From assembly GCA_003996215.1 (NCBI GenBank), contig QJPP01003459.1:1-64000 (forward strand): a DNA stretch of 64,000 nt, read 5' to 3'. The notes under the pieces were generated by a model. That model was not told the origin of the DNA and did no database searches. It saw nothing but the letters and a program-made list of their open reading frames with translations. This DNA comes from Jaltomata sinuosa (Eukaryota; Streptophyta; Magnoliopsida; Solanales; Solanaceae). Position 1 is the stretch's first letter; each line of letters begins with the position of its first letter. Of this stretch, positions 8,642 through 19,776 are shown piece by piece. Both the position numbers and the translations under genes were made by a program.

Positions 8642-8929
8642 ATGGATCCGCCATGGCGGCATGTTCGAGGAAGAGGAAGGGGAAGATCAGCCCCAGGAAG
8701 ATCCTCTCAATCCAGTTCTCAAGGATCGACATACCGATCAAATTATCCTGTTATACAAGGATCATCATACAGAAACCCAGTTATACAAATGGGTAATAAG
8801 AGCCTTATTAATAAAAAGATTACAGATGAAGGTGCATCATCTAGCTCATCTATTACTCCTGAGCAAGTTATAAATTTGGAATCTATTCCAAAAGATAGTC
8901 CATTATATGAACATGCGCAGGCGTATTTG
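8642..8929 (+). pseudogene. Transactivator/inclusion-body protein, N-terminus
   Basis: The likely authentic start is ATG 8642 (MDPPWRHVRGRGRGRS), with an arginine/glycine-rich N-terminus followed by a serine/glutamine/tyrosine-rich stretch and INLESIPKDSPLYEHAQAY. An in-frame ATG lies at 8618, overlapping the linker ORF stop. The gene is cut at about 8929, where it meets the minus-strand coat gene; the remaining frame to 8956 is antisense coat sequence. An RG-rich start suggests RNA or nucleic-acid binding (inference). Confidence 0.8.
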
Positions 8930-10113
8930 CGTCTTCTCTATCTCTTTCTAATTTAAAACCTAAGTTATCAACTCCTTCATCAACTGCAATAGCATTAATG
9001 ATAGTGGCTTTATCCTCTGTACTTAAGTAATTATCCCACCAGCCTCTCAGCTGTCCTGTGAAACCTGCAACAATCATTTTGCAAATAGTTCTATCACTAT
9101 TTTTTGTGCTTTTGCAAATGGTTGAATACATAAGCATCCTATGCACCAGAATGGTTAACTGCCTATCACTTAATCCATCGAGGTTCCATTCGTAAATTTC
9201 AGAACCACTGTAAGACGTATTAGTCTGGTTCCAATCTCGTTCCTCTATCAAAACATCTTGAGGAGTTGGACGAGGGTAATAGAATGTATTCATGGCTGGT
9301 TTAGCATACCCAGAATTTTTTCGAGGATATCCTTTGAGTTTATTAAACTCCGAAGAAACATGATTTTTAAAATCATTTGTTTGTTCTATCTTTTCTGAAA
9401 ACTCATGTGATAAATCTATTGGTTTAATTTTTAAACCTGAAAACTTTTTATCAAGAAGTTCTTCTAACTCATTCATAGATTTAATCTTAAAATCATTGAT
9501 TTCAGGGGGTCTTTGAATAAAAGCAGGAACCAATTCTGCTCTACTAGTTGAAGCAATTTCAATTACTTTGCTAGTTGAAGCAATATTGGTTTTAGCTATA
9601 TCAGCCTTTATATCTTTTATCAAAGTAGTCATCTTTTCAAGTTTTTCATCTAGAGAACCAATATGTTCTCCCAAAACTTTTACATATAAACTTAAATAAT
9701 TATTTTGAAAAATAATCTTATTAATTTCAGAAATACTTATAGAAGCTATTTCTTCCTCAACGAGTTTTTGAAATGCGTGGAAAGTAATACCCGTATTATT
9801 AGGTAAAATAAAAGCAGATTGGGGAGGATAAACCTGTGTAAGAATCTTACCGTCTACCTCACGATAATTTCTTTCAATAACCTTGATATATAAAGGTAAA
9901 TAAGTGGTCATAAACCATGGAACAAAATGCATTATTTCATTATGCAAAGCACAAGTTTCGTAAAACTCTTGAGAGATATTGTTCATATCCTCTTTATCGT
10001 AAGAATTAAAAAAACCAAGTTTTAAACTTGTTCCATTTTTTATCAAAAAATTCATTTTGAATTTGTTTCCTTGCCAGGGAACCTGGGCTAAAATCAATTT
10101 GGTGTGGAATCAT
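8930..10113 (-). pseudogene. Viral coat protein (capsid), frameshifted and 3'-truncated
   Basis: The authentic ATG is at 10,113 on the minus strand, overlapping the movement-protein stop (TAATG). A seven-base T run (10,008-10,014 on the plus map) throws the frame into a stop immediately after; the long open stretch then runs from the TTG at 10,097 in the other frame. Features: lysine/glutamate-rich coil (about 110-165 of that frame), serine/threonine stretch, YPRPTPQDV, and a GQLRGWWDNYL core typical of caulimovirid capsids. The gene breaks at about 8930 after RDRED; the last 12 residues of the open frame are antisense transactivator. The C-terminal zinc knuckle survives separately at 5736-5811. 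Confidence 0.88.
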
Positions 10114-11243
10114 TAACACTTATTAATATCAAACTCCATTTCAGAGGGAGTAGGAAAGTCCTTATCAGAACTATCATCATGCATATTATCAGCCTGCACA
10201 ATATTAGAACCTGGGCTAATCTTAACCTTTTCAATAACAGCGTTATTATCAGATTCTATCGTATGAAGAGAAGCAGCCCTATTTCTTGCTGGACCATAAA
10301 TAGGGTCGATAGGTGAAATATGCTGAATATTAGTCATAGATCTATGACCAAGAGATCTTCTGTTATAAACAGTACTTACCGGAGGCATGAGTCTATGCGT
10401 AGACAAAGACTGCCTATGAGGAGCATAGCTACCTTCTGTAAATTGAATACAGACCCTACCATCGGGATCTTGCGAAACATGAGAATACTCAGAATTCGTA
10501 ACTGTATCAGTTAATTGATTTGGGGATATAACCGAATCAAGAGTCCAAGTTACTGGAAAATTAATTTCTTCCCATTTAATAGGTCTCCTAGTAGTGACCT
10601 TGGATCTGGCGAAATTAGTCTCCACCAAAATAGTTTGATCGGAAGTGTCGTATAACTTACACTTCGGATTCAGAGTAGATAACAATTTAAAATAAATTCT
10701 ATAAGAAAGACTAATAAGTTCTGAACCTGGCATATAGTTATAACCATTGGTTTTAACATTTAATGTCAAAGCATCCAGAATATTCACATCAGATAACGAT
10801 AATTGCAAATTTGGTTGCGTATTGAAATAAACCGGACCATAGGCCACAGTGGATTCAATTGAACCCATAAGAGACTGTCTAAAATTTAAATTTCTAGCAT
10901 CTCTGAGAGCTGCCAAAAAGGTCTCTGGTAACCCTTTAAGGGTAAGAGGTTTAAAAGCAATTTGAACCATGCCAATATGCAAATAGTTATACTGATTCTT
11001 ATAAAGATTAACATCATGTTTATTTAATAAACGAATAGTCTGTTCAGAAGAATTCAAAGCTAAAGATTGCTCTGTTGTTTTAATCAACTGTTTTGTAGAA
11101 AGTTTATCAAACCAACCATAATCATAAATGGTTCTAATCGGAACTTTAGGAATCGTCCATTTGTTTAACAAATCAAGGTTTTGAGGTATATCAACCTCTT
11201 CAAGTCTAGTACTTTTAGTACTACTTTGTTCTCCGAGATCCAT
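10113..11243 (-). CDS. Viral movement protein, 30K superfamily
   Basis: Reads minus from ATG 11,243 (MDLGEQSSTKST) to TAA 10,115-10,113, about 376 codons without a break. The open frame extends 13 codons further up to a GTG at 11,282, but that start is unlikely. The core (NYLHIGMVQIAFKPL, GLPETFLAALRDAR, SLMGSIESTVAYGPVYFN) is the characteristic 30K movement-protein fold region, which helps virus pass between plant cells through plasmodesmata. The C-terminus is polar and arginine-containing, then acidic. Its stop overlaps the coat ATG, so gene order movement protein then coat is preserved here. Confidence 0.88.
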   Translation of the reverse strand: MDLGEQSSTKSTRLEEVDIPQNLDLLNKWTIPKVPIRTIYDYGWFDKLSTKQLIKTTEQSLALNSSEQTIRLLNKHDVNLYKNQYNYLHIGMVQIAFKPLTLKGLPETFLAALRDARNLNFRQSLMGSIESTVAYGPVYFNTQPNLQLSLSDVNILDALTLNVKTNGYNYMPGSELISLSYRIYFKLLSTLNPKCKLYDTSDQTILVETNFARSKVTTRRPIKWEEINFPVTWTLDSVISPNQLTDTVTNSEYSHVSQDPDGRVCIQFTEGSYAPHRQSLSTHRLMPPVSTVYNRRSLGHRSMTNIQHISPIDPIYGPARNRAASLHTIESDNNAVIEKVKISPGSNIVQADNMHDDSSDKDFPTPSEMEFDINKC

Positions 11244-11590
11244 AAAACAATTAAGTTCTATATCTATATCCAGTATTTTCACATCTATCTCATATATACC
11301 ATGAACAGTGTCTGGGCTTTGATAAAAAGTTGATAAAATAAAATTATTTTATTTTAAATAATTTTAAGGAATAATAAAATATCTTTACTCTAAAATGTGA
11401 TTTTCACTTAAAATAATTTCCAAAATATTTTCTTTAAGTGAAACTTATATGATTCTACATAATTAAATATAAAATATATTTGGTTCACCTAAAAATAATA
11501 AAATTAACCTCAAATTTATTTTGAAATCATTTCATCATATAAAACAACTATTTCAAAAATTATTTAAAAATAATAGAAGCTCTAAATTTA
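11244..11590. other. AT-rich spacer with leader-like stretch at viral edge
   Basis: No gene. 11,250-11,325 on the plus strand resembles the viral leader around 585-650 (shared ttctatatctat and ccatgaac with a following gcttt), suggesting a piece of leader joined head-on to the movement gene. From ~11,330 the sequence is very AT-rich, with no recognisable coding, and probably marks the end of the viral insertion before gypsy-1 starts at about 11,598. Confidence 0.4.
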
Positions 11591-11611
11591 TTAAGGTCGT
11601 GGAGAGCAAAA

Positions 11612-11992
11612 ATTAGGTGTCAACTTAAAGAACCGACAAACTCGCCCATCCAAGCCCTCCATTGTTGAACCCCCAGTGTTGGATCTCAAACCCTTGCCTT
11701 CACACTTGAAGTATGCATATTTATGTGCCAATGAGACCTTACTGGTAATCATATCCAATAAATTAGAAGAAGGGAAAGTACGGGCATTACTCAAAGTTTT
11801 GAAGAAGCATATTAGAGCACTTGGTTGGACCATTGCCGATATAATTGGCATACCTCCAGGAATATGTACACATATGATTAACCTTCAAGAATATTGCACA
11901 CCATCAATTGACTATCAGAGAAGATTAATCCCACCTATGCAAGAGGTGGTTAAAAAGGAAATCATTAAATGGTTGGATGCGGGGGTTACTTT
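11612..11992 (+). pseudogene. Gypsy-1 reverse transcriptase, N-terminal part
   Basis: Reads PSIVEPPVLDLKPLPSHLKY, then IGWTIADIIGIPP and VVKKEIIKWLDAG, the standard lead-in to the Ty3/gypsy RT. It is cut within the codons after WLDAG by the LINE insertion; the same codons reappear after the LINE at 19,033. The open frame from 11,676 starts at TTG and is internal to the domain. Confidence 0.85.
11975..11992 (+). repeat. Target-site duplication, left copy
   Basis: The 18 bp ggatgcgggggttacttt match 14 of 18 with 19,033-19,050. Both copies encode the same point of the gypsy-1 RT reading frame (LDAG... region), which independently confirms the duplication. Confidence 0.8.
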
Positions 11993-12071
11993 GTAAAAGA
12001 AAGAAATGAACTATCCCTTCTGATCATCAACCCTAGTCATGCCCTAATCGACTGGCGTCCAGCCAACTCCG

Positions 12072-13949
12072 ATGGCTGGTGTTCAGTTACCTTTATCCCC
12101 CTCAGACTTTCCACCTTTACCTTCATCGTCTAACCATGCTCATAATACTATGATTCCTACACTACCAAAAGAGGTTTCATTTTCCAAGTCATTAAACCAA
12201 CCAAAACAACAAACACATGCTAGCCTTCGAAAAGAGATCACAATAGTAGCAGGAATCCCACAAATCAAATGGACGGAAGAAGAAGTTGAACGAATGAATC
12301 AAATTGAAGAACTACAATTTGCAGTGATTGGTAAATTTACATATGAATGGTCAGATTTAGAAGAATTAAGGAAGATTATTCTGCAACAATGCGACATAAC
12401 AGGTGGATGTCAAATTGGATTGTTTCGTAGTAAACACATCCTTATTCGTTTGACGCAGCAGGAAGATTTTATCAACCTTGTTTCTAAGGGTGCCTTTTAT
12501 ATCACCAGTCAAGATGGTTATACTTACTTAATGTGCACCCTGATCTATGACTCTAGGCTTAAGGTTAATGAAGAAACTTTGATGGCCATGGCCTGGATTT
12601 CCTTTCCTAACCTTCTACCTACTTTTTTTGTCAAAGAATGTCTATTTTCCTTAGCATCTGCTGTGGGTAAACCTATTCAACTAGATCAAGCTACTATGAA
12701 CAAGACAAGACCTAGTTGTGCGTGAGTGAAGGTGCTGGTAGACTTGAAAGGTGAATTCCCTAAGGCAGTGCAAATGCATATAGAAAATGAGGCTATTGGA
12801 GAAGTGAGGACAAATATGATTGAAATAAAATATGATTATGTACCTATGTAATGTTTGGAATGCAAAATGCAAGGACATAATGAGGAAAACTGCAGATTCA
12901 GCAATCAAACAAATCTCACATATCATAAGGAGGGGGTTCCGCAAGACAAAGGGATGGGTGATCTGCTAGATAATAGCAAAAGGAAGGGGGTTCAGAATCA
13001 CCCACCTCCACTTCCTAAGGTTCACAAGTTGAAAAAAGGAAGAGCTAGAATTTTATCTAGCGGCATAGTGGTGGGGGATCCGGGATAGTGGAATGTGGTG
13101 AGGGACTTGTGAACCAAAGATAATCTTTCTATCAGCACCAAAAACAAATTTGATGTTCTTGTGCAGGAGGGGAATAAGCAGGAGGATATACATACAATAG
13201 ACAATATTAGTTGTGCAGCAAAATCTCATAATATTACATCAAACGAACAAAGGGAAGAGGGGGATAAGCCCATTTCAGCTAAGGAATGGGTGACTAAGTC
13301 ATTTGGGCAGATCCAACAACTTGGAGATACTTCCTCTTCAGTTGTATCTGCACAAAATACAGAAATCATTCAACAAAGTGATAACAAATAAGGAGATAGC
13401 AATGATACCAAGGAAGGAGACAGTAACAACTTACAGGTGGTTACAGGTGCACAAAATGAACAACAACATGCTTTTGTCAGCAGCCATAAGGGTACTTGTG
13501 AAGAACCTAATCAACAAAGTAGCATAGTATATAAGCAAGGTGATATAAGTGTAGAAAACTTAGTGGAGGGTAATAAGCAATGTGACAATACAGCTACAGA
13601 AGTGGAAGACAACAACAATGATATATTGGCAGTAGTATTAATCCCTAATATTGTGCAGCTTGATGAATTCCAATTAATACTACATCAGAGAGAATCCCCT
13701 AACAAGATACTACATGATATTATATCTTATAATGTGGAAGAAGCAGCGTTGGAGATAGAAGGGACAATACATATGGCTATATTGGAAAAAGTTGAAGTTG
13801 AAGACTCCTTGGCTCATATAGCTAATGAGGAAGACTTGTCTCCAAGAATTATGAAGGCAACTAGAAAGGGAAAAAAACAAGGTGATGGAGAAAGTGCTCA
13901 ACCTATCAGAATACAGTCGAAGAGATATAAATCATATTCTAATAGATGA
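12072..13949 (+). pseudogene. LINE ORF1: nucleic-acid-binding protein (DUF4283 plus CCHC)
   Basis: ATG 12,072. The first 217 codons carry the DUF4283-type region common to plant L1 ORF1 (AWISFPNLLPTFF, LFSLASAVGKPIQLDQAT), ending at TGA 12,723. The same frame continues past this stop and a TAA at 12,849 to the zinc knuckle CLECKMQGHNEENC (12,852-12,893). Variable glutamine- and asparagine-rich sequence in shifting frames extends to about 13,949 (basic end KRYKSYSNR). The stop at 12,723 lies where CAR is expected and fits a C-to-T change at CpG. The protein would coat LINE RNA. Confidence 0.8.
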
Positions 13950-14632
13950 TGAAGTCATTTATTAGGAACATAAGGTTCGTGAAGTCACAACAAGCTTTCC
14001 AAAGGGTTCAAATGTTGCACAAGTTTCACAAGTTCTCATTCATTGCTATGTTGGAACCTTTCCAAGATAGTAGACACATCAACAAGTATAGAAGGAGATT
14101 AAGAATGCCTCTTTCCTTTTCAAACTGTAGTGGAAAACTATGGGTATTTACAAACCATGATTTTGACACTGTAGTTATTAACAATACTGAATAGTAGCTG
14201 ACACTGAATCTAAAGCATCAGGCTATGCAGTACAACTTCTATATCACTATTGTGTATGCTAAATGTACTATGGATCAAAGGTTGTCTTTATGGGAGGATA
14301 TTTACCAATTGGCAGAGAACATTGATTGGCCTTGGTTGATTGGAGGTGATTTCAATATTCTGATGAATGGAGAGGAAAAAATAGGGGGTTTGCCTGTAAT
14401 AGATGCAGACCATGAAGACTTTGATAGTTGTATTTCAGCCTATGAACTAGAAGTAGTTGACTACAAAGGTAGCCCTTTCATATGGTGGAATGACAGAACA
14501 GGTAATGACTATATTTTTGAGAGATTGGACAAAATTCTCATCAATCAGGGGATGAGTAACTGGTTCAATCATACTGAGGTAGAACACCTACCAAGAACTA
14601 GGTCTGATCATGCTCCTATGTTACTTACTTGT
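13946..14632 (+). pseudogene. LINE ORF2 part 1: AP-type endonuclease
   Basis: 13,946-14,191 is the N-terminal part (RNIRFVKSQQAFQR, MLEPFQDSRHINKY). After an in-frame stop it resumes at about 14,225 with LIGGDFNILMNGEEK, SPFIWWNDR and the terminal RTRSDHAPMLL, the histidine-containing catalytic end. This domain nicks target DNA to prime reverse transcription. Broken by a stop near 14,192 and another at 14,633. Confidence 0.85.
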
Positions 14633-14635
14633 TAA

Positions 14636-16651
14636 AAAAGCAACTCCAGACATAGGAAACCATTCAGGTTTTAAAAATTCTGGAATGAGCATGAAGATTT
14701 CAAGGAGGTTGTTAGGCTGAATTGGAGTAACTATACTGCTCAAAACCCTTTCATATATTTTAAGGAGAATATTAAAAGGGTTAAGACTGCCCTAACTAGG
14801 TTGAGCAAAGATACATATGGAGACATTTTCAAACAACTAATCATCAGGGAGGAAATATTAAGGATTAAAGAAAAATTGTTTGAAGATATTCCTAGTGCCG
14901 GTAATAGAGCAGTGCTATAAAGAGTTCAAGCTGAATATAAAAGATATCTTCACTTTGAGGAAATCTTTTGGCAATAAAAAGCAGGGTATGACTGGTTTGA
15001 AAATGGTGATAGAAATACTAAATTTTTTCACAGTATAGTGAAGGGCAGAAGAAAAAGACTACATCTGAAAATAATTCAAAATAGGCAGGGGGTATGGTTA
15101 GAGGATGAAGAGGAGATAGCTGCTGAATCTGTGAATTTCTATCCGAATTAATTCACACAAGGGAGAGATGCTACTGAATTTACTTTACTCAGTCACATTC
15201 CTACTTTTATTAATGTAGAGGAAAATTTAGAGTTATGTAAAATGCCAGTTCTTGAGGAGGTAAAGAATGTTGTCTTTAGTCTTAATAGGGACAGTGTTGG
15301 TGGGCCTGATGGTTTGACAGGGAGATTCTACCAAATTTGTTGGGATATTATTGGTAAAGACATTTTCATTATGGTCCATAATTTCTTTCATGGAAATTCT
15401 TTGCCTAAGTTAATTACTCACACAAACTCGGTATTATTACCAAAGAAAGATAATGTTCAGTCTTTCTCTGATTTGAGGCCTATCAGTTTGAGTAACTTCA
15501 TCAGCAAGATTATTTCCAGAATTGTTCATGATAGACTTGAGTCTATTCTTTCTAAACTGATTTCCAGTAACCAATCTGGATTTTTCAAAGGGAGAAGCAT
15601 AATTGAGAATGTCCTCTTGACACAGGAGATAGTAACAAATATTAGGAAGAGGGGAAAACTAGCCAATGTGGTTATTAAACTTGATATGGCCAAAGCATAT
15701 GACAGAGTTTCTTGGTTCTTCTTAATGAAAGTGCTAAGAAAGATGAGTTTCTCAAATGATTTTGTGGATATGATTTGGAGGCTGGTCTCTAATAATTGGT
15801 ACTCAGTATTGATTAATGGGAAATCACAGGGTTTCTTTCACTCAACTAGGGGTGTCAAGCAAGGAGATCCCCTTTCTCCTGCTTTATTTATTCTAGCAGC
15901 TGAGGTTCTATCCTGATCATTGAATACTCTTTTTGATGATGTGCAATTTGTGGGATATGGATTGCCAAAGTGGAGTGCCCCACTCAACCTCTTGACATAT
16001 GCAAATGATACTATTATTTTCACTTCTACAGACAGGTACTCTTCGAAGAAGGTCATTTCAACGTTGCAAGACTATGAAGCTCAATCAGGTCAACAAATTA
16101 ATAAGGAGAAAATTGCATTTTATATGCATTAGAGTGCATTTGATGAAATGAGAAGATTGGTAGAGGAATGTACAGGTATTTCAAGAGGTCATTTTCCTCT
16201 AAAATACTTGGGTTGTCCAATTACCCATACTAGAAAGAGAAAGGAACATTATGCAGACCTCATTAGAAGGGTGAAGGACAAACTTCAAGCTTGGAAAGGT
16301 AACATGTTGTCTTTTGGGGGTAAAGAAGTGCTAATCTCTAGTGTTCTACTAAGTATTCCTATACATGTTTTATCTGCTATTGTTCCTCCTAAGTGTGTAG
16401 TGAAAGAAATACATAGAATTTTTGCAAATGTTTTTTGGAGTACTAAGCTTACAAGTAGGAGTAAGCATTGGGGTGCTTGGGAAAAGGTGTGCTTACCAAA
16501 GTTTGAAGGGGGTTTAGGGTTCAGATCTATGGGAGATGTGCCACAAGCCATGTATGCTAAAATGTGGTGGAAGTTTAGAACTCAAAATTCTCTATGGTCA
16601 AACTTCATGTGGAATAAATATTGCAAGAAACAAATCCTTGCCCTAGGTTAA
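14636..16651 (+). pseudogene. LINE ORF2 part 2: reverse transcriptase
   Basis: The linker 14,636-15,240 is readable with several stops (KAGYDWFENGDRNTKFFH). The RT core follows: DGLTGRFYQ, LRPISL, SGFFKGRSI, motif A LDMAKAYDRVSW, motif B GVKQGDPLSPALF, a stop at 15,914, then motif C. Motif C reads YAND (15,998-16,009) where the active enzyme needs YADD, so the first catalytic aspartate is asparagine. The thumb region KYLGCPITHTRK and FGGKEVLI to about 16,651 is well kept. Confidence 0.88.
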
Positions 16652-18092
16652 TGGAAAGGTCGTTAACAAGTGTGGAAGCACATGTTGGAAAATAGAGAAG
16701 TCATAGAATAGAACTTGTGGTAGGAACCAAAAGGAGGCTCATCTAGCATATGGTTTGATAATTGGACTACCCTTGGTCAATTATTTCTTCTTCCTACAGA
16801 GATTTAGGGTTGCCACTCATTATCTGATATTGATGTTTTTATGAAAGAGGAAGGCTGGAATTTTGATATAATACAGGAGAAACTTCCTAATACTGTTGTG
16901 GAATATGTCAGACTTAATATGGGTCATATCAGGCTAGCTGATCAAATTGATAGACCTTGGTGAATGAAGTCTAGTACTAGCAAGTTTACTGTTAAATCAG
17001 CATGGGAGATGCTCAGAAATAGAGCTGATTTCCCTGAGGACTATAAGAAGATTTGGGTGAAGGGACTACCTTTCAAAATCTCTTTCCTTGGATGGAGGAT
17101 CTGGTCTCATAGAGTTCCTGTTGCTTCTATTATATCATTCTAGAATCCTAACATCTCCCATTTGTGTCAATGTTACAGGATCCCTGTGAGGGAAACTTTA
17201 GATAATCTTTTCTTACTAGGGGAGGTGGCTACTGGAATATGGGATCACTATACTAGAGCTGCTGGGATCCTTGGTCTTTGGGTGCAGGTTAATCAAACAA
17301 TGAAAAAATGGTGAGATGCACCTGGAAATGCTAGACTAAAATTGGTGTTTCAAGCTATTCCAAATGTTATTTTATGGTTTTTATAGAAGAGGAGGAACAC
17401 AGTATTACATGGAGGGTCCTATTCTAGAAACAAGGTGATTTGGGATATAAATTCTACTATTCACAAGTTTATTAGGACAAGTTTTAACTATTCTATTGTC
17501 CCTAATACTTGGACCCAGATAGTTGAATTGCTTGAAATATACAGACTTTTTTTGTCTCTAAAGTTGTTAGGTGGATTCCCTCTCCTATAGGCTGGTTGAA
17601 ATGTAATAATGATGGGGCTTCTAGAGGGAATCTGAGGCCCAATGCTGCTGCCTTTTGCTTGAGAAATCATGAAGGAAACCTAGTAAGTGCTAAGGGTTTG
17701 AAACTTGCTAATTCTACTAATTTGGTGGCTGAAGCTAGAGCTATAAGTGAAGGGTTGAAATATTGTTTAGAGAACTAGTTGACCAATATTATCATTGAAA
17801 CTAATTCATTGGCCATGGTTAACATCATTAATGGAGATTAGGAAACCTCTTGGAGTATGAGAATGGAGGTCAACTCAATCCACAGGGTCAGAAGTATCAT
17901 TATAGTGAGAGTACAACACTCCTAAAGGGAGGGAAATACTCTCGCTGATCTTTTTGCTAACTTGGTTTTTCTTTTTGCAGGTACATATGTGTTTAATTCA
18001 TTTCAGGAAGTACCAAGTGAAGGAAAAACAATAATCAATATGGATAAAAGTAACACTCCAACCATGAGGATTAGGCAGGCATACACATCAAA
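16652..18092 (+). pseudogene. LINE ORF2 part 3: zf-RVT and RNase H region
   Basis: 16,970-17,330 reads KFTVKSAWEML, LPFKISFLGWRIW and SHLCQCY, the cysteine/histidine region after plant LINE RTs. RNase H-like sequence starts at about 17,590 (CNNDGASRGNLRPN, NLVAEARAISEGLKY), crosses a stop at 17,776, and continues IIIETNSLAMVNII and LADLFANL to about 17,970. Several stops, no frame longer than 60 codons. Confidence 0.75.
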
Positions 18093-19032
18093 GTGACCAG
18101 TTATATAACAGATTCAAGTACAATTGCAAGTGACATTCTGAATTCTTAAAGAGGTAACAGGTGAATTTGTTGATTGATTTCTACTTAAGTCTGAAGCAAT
18201 TTCAGTTGGTTGACAGTACCTTGCACCCGGTGAGAGTGTTGAGGTGTTCATCTAGTACTAAACCAAGACTTACAAAGAATCTCTCAATTTTCATCTAAGC
18301 CTCTTTTGATTAAATTCAGACACATGATTAGTGCTATCTGATTAGAGTCAAAATAATTTTCAATTTTAGAAACTAGACTTTTAATGGTGGTATTAATCCC
18401 GTTGTTGGGATTCAACCCATTGAAGAATAGGCTCTAAAATAGGAAGTTGTATCGGAAGGATTATACCTGATGGTATAACAACATCTTTGAAGTATTTCAA
18501 CTCCACATCTCAGCGATTGATGTTCAAAACAGGAGCTTCAGGTCTGTGCCTAGGTCAACAACAGAGAAATTTTAGTGGTCGGGTTATGGACCTAGCCCAA
18601 CAAATGACAGATCTGGAAAAGTAACTTACTTGTTACAGTCCACTGACCCGAACACAGATATGCTAGAGAACCATGGACATAAGCTTCATGTAGGTGATAT
18701 CTGCAAGATCATATCATCAATGTAGAAAAACATCAAAGCTCACATCCCCAAAGAGAAGATCCGAAGGTCAATGACAAGCTCAACATCGGCGCTCACCTGG
18801 TTGAAATTGATGGATTCAACGAAGAAGATGAAGCTTCAAGCAACCCGTCAAGTTCCACTTTCCTTTTCTGCTTTTGTCTGATCTAGGCTCTTTATTTCCT
18901 TTTTGTTGTTTTTTATTAGTTCTCTTTTAATTATGCAGATTGGGTCAGCTATTCGGGCTGCCAAACCTCGTACATATTTCCTCATTCAGTTTATATAATT
19001 TGGCCCAATTGGGTCCTTTATTTTAAAAAAAA
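18093..19032 (+). other. LINE 3' untranslated region and poly(A)
   Basis: No ORF above background. Ends with the A8 tract directly beside the right target-site duplication. Confidence 0.7.
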
Positions 19033-19776
19033 GGATACGTGGGTTGTTTTTCCAATATGTACGTGGGTTAGTAGTGTATAATGTGTACCCAAGAAAGGAG
19101 GAATCACTTTTGTACCTAACAAAAAGGATGAAATGATAGTTCTTGGGCCAGTGATCGGGTGGAGAGTTTGCATGGATTATAGAATGTTAAATGCGTGGAC
19201 GAAGAAGGACCACTTCCCTCTTCAATTTATGAATCAAATGCTTGATCGATTAGCGGGGCATGGTTACTATTGTTTCCTTGATGGGTACTCGGGTTATAAT
19301 CAAATCTCAATTATTCCAGAAGACCAAGAGAAAATGATATTCACTTGTCCCTATGGTACCTTTGCATTCAAGAGAATGCCATTTGGACTTTGCATTGCTC
19401 CAACTACTTTTCAATGGTGCATGATGTCAATATTCTCGGACAGGTTGAAGACACCATGGAAATTTTCATGACTGATTTCTTCGTCGTGGGATATGCATTT
19501 GAAGATTGTCTATCTCATTTGGAAGATGTGCTTAGAAGATGTGAAGAGACTAATTTGGTTCTGAATTGGGAAAAATGTCAATTCATGGTAAAGGAAGGAA
19601 TTGTGTTAGGTCACAAAATATCCGAGGAGGGAATTAAAGTATACCAAGCAAAATTTGAGGTTATTTCTAAGTTACCTCCTCCAAAAACAGTAAAAGGGGT
19701 GAGAAGTTTCTTCTGTCACGCCGGTTTTTATAGGAGATTCATTAAAGATTTCTCTAAGGTGGCCCATCCTTTGTGA
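19033..19776 (+). pseudogene. Gypsy-1 reverse transcriptase, main part
   Basis: Resumes from the duplicated target codons, crosses a stop near 19,080, then PKKGGITFVPNKKDE, GWRVCMDYRMLN, FLDGYSGYNQI and FKRMPFGLC. A one-base loss near 19,440 shifts to a second frame with IFMTDFFVVG. The expected aspartate pair is MTD (19,468-19,476): the first catalytic aspartate is threonine. It continues LNWEKCQFMVKEGIVLGHKI and FYRRFIKDFS to a stop at 19,774. Confidence 0.9.

Larger units (their letters stand above)
11993..19032 (+). mobile_element. LINE (plant L1-type non-LTR retrotransposon), about 7.0 kb, decayed
   Basis: Full-length or nearly so: two ORFs in L1 order, a 3' untranslated region and an A8 tail at 19,025-19,032, flanked by target-site duplications. 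Stops and frameshifts interrupt both ORFs, and the RT catalytic motif is changed. It inserted into the RT of gypsy-1. Confidence 0.92.

Noticed and set aside
10104..10514. Plus-strand frames across movement and coat genes
   Set aside because: Antisense of the movement protein gene, no recognisable domain.
1..11590. A complete, replication-ready viral genome
   Set aside because: Modules are split, inverted and frameshifted; no contiguous order from leader to transactivator exists in the window.
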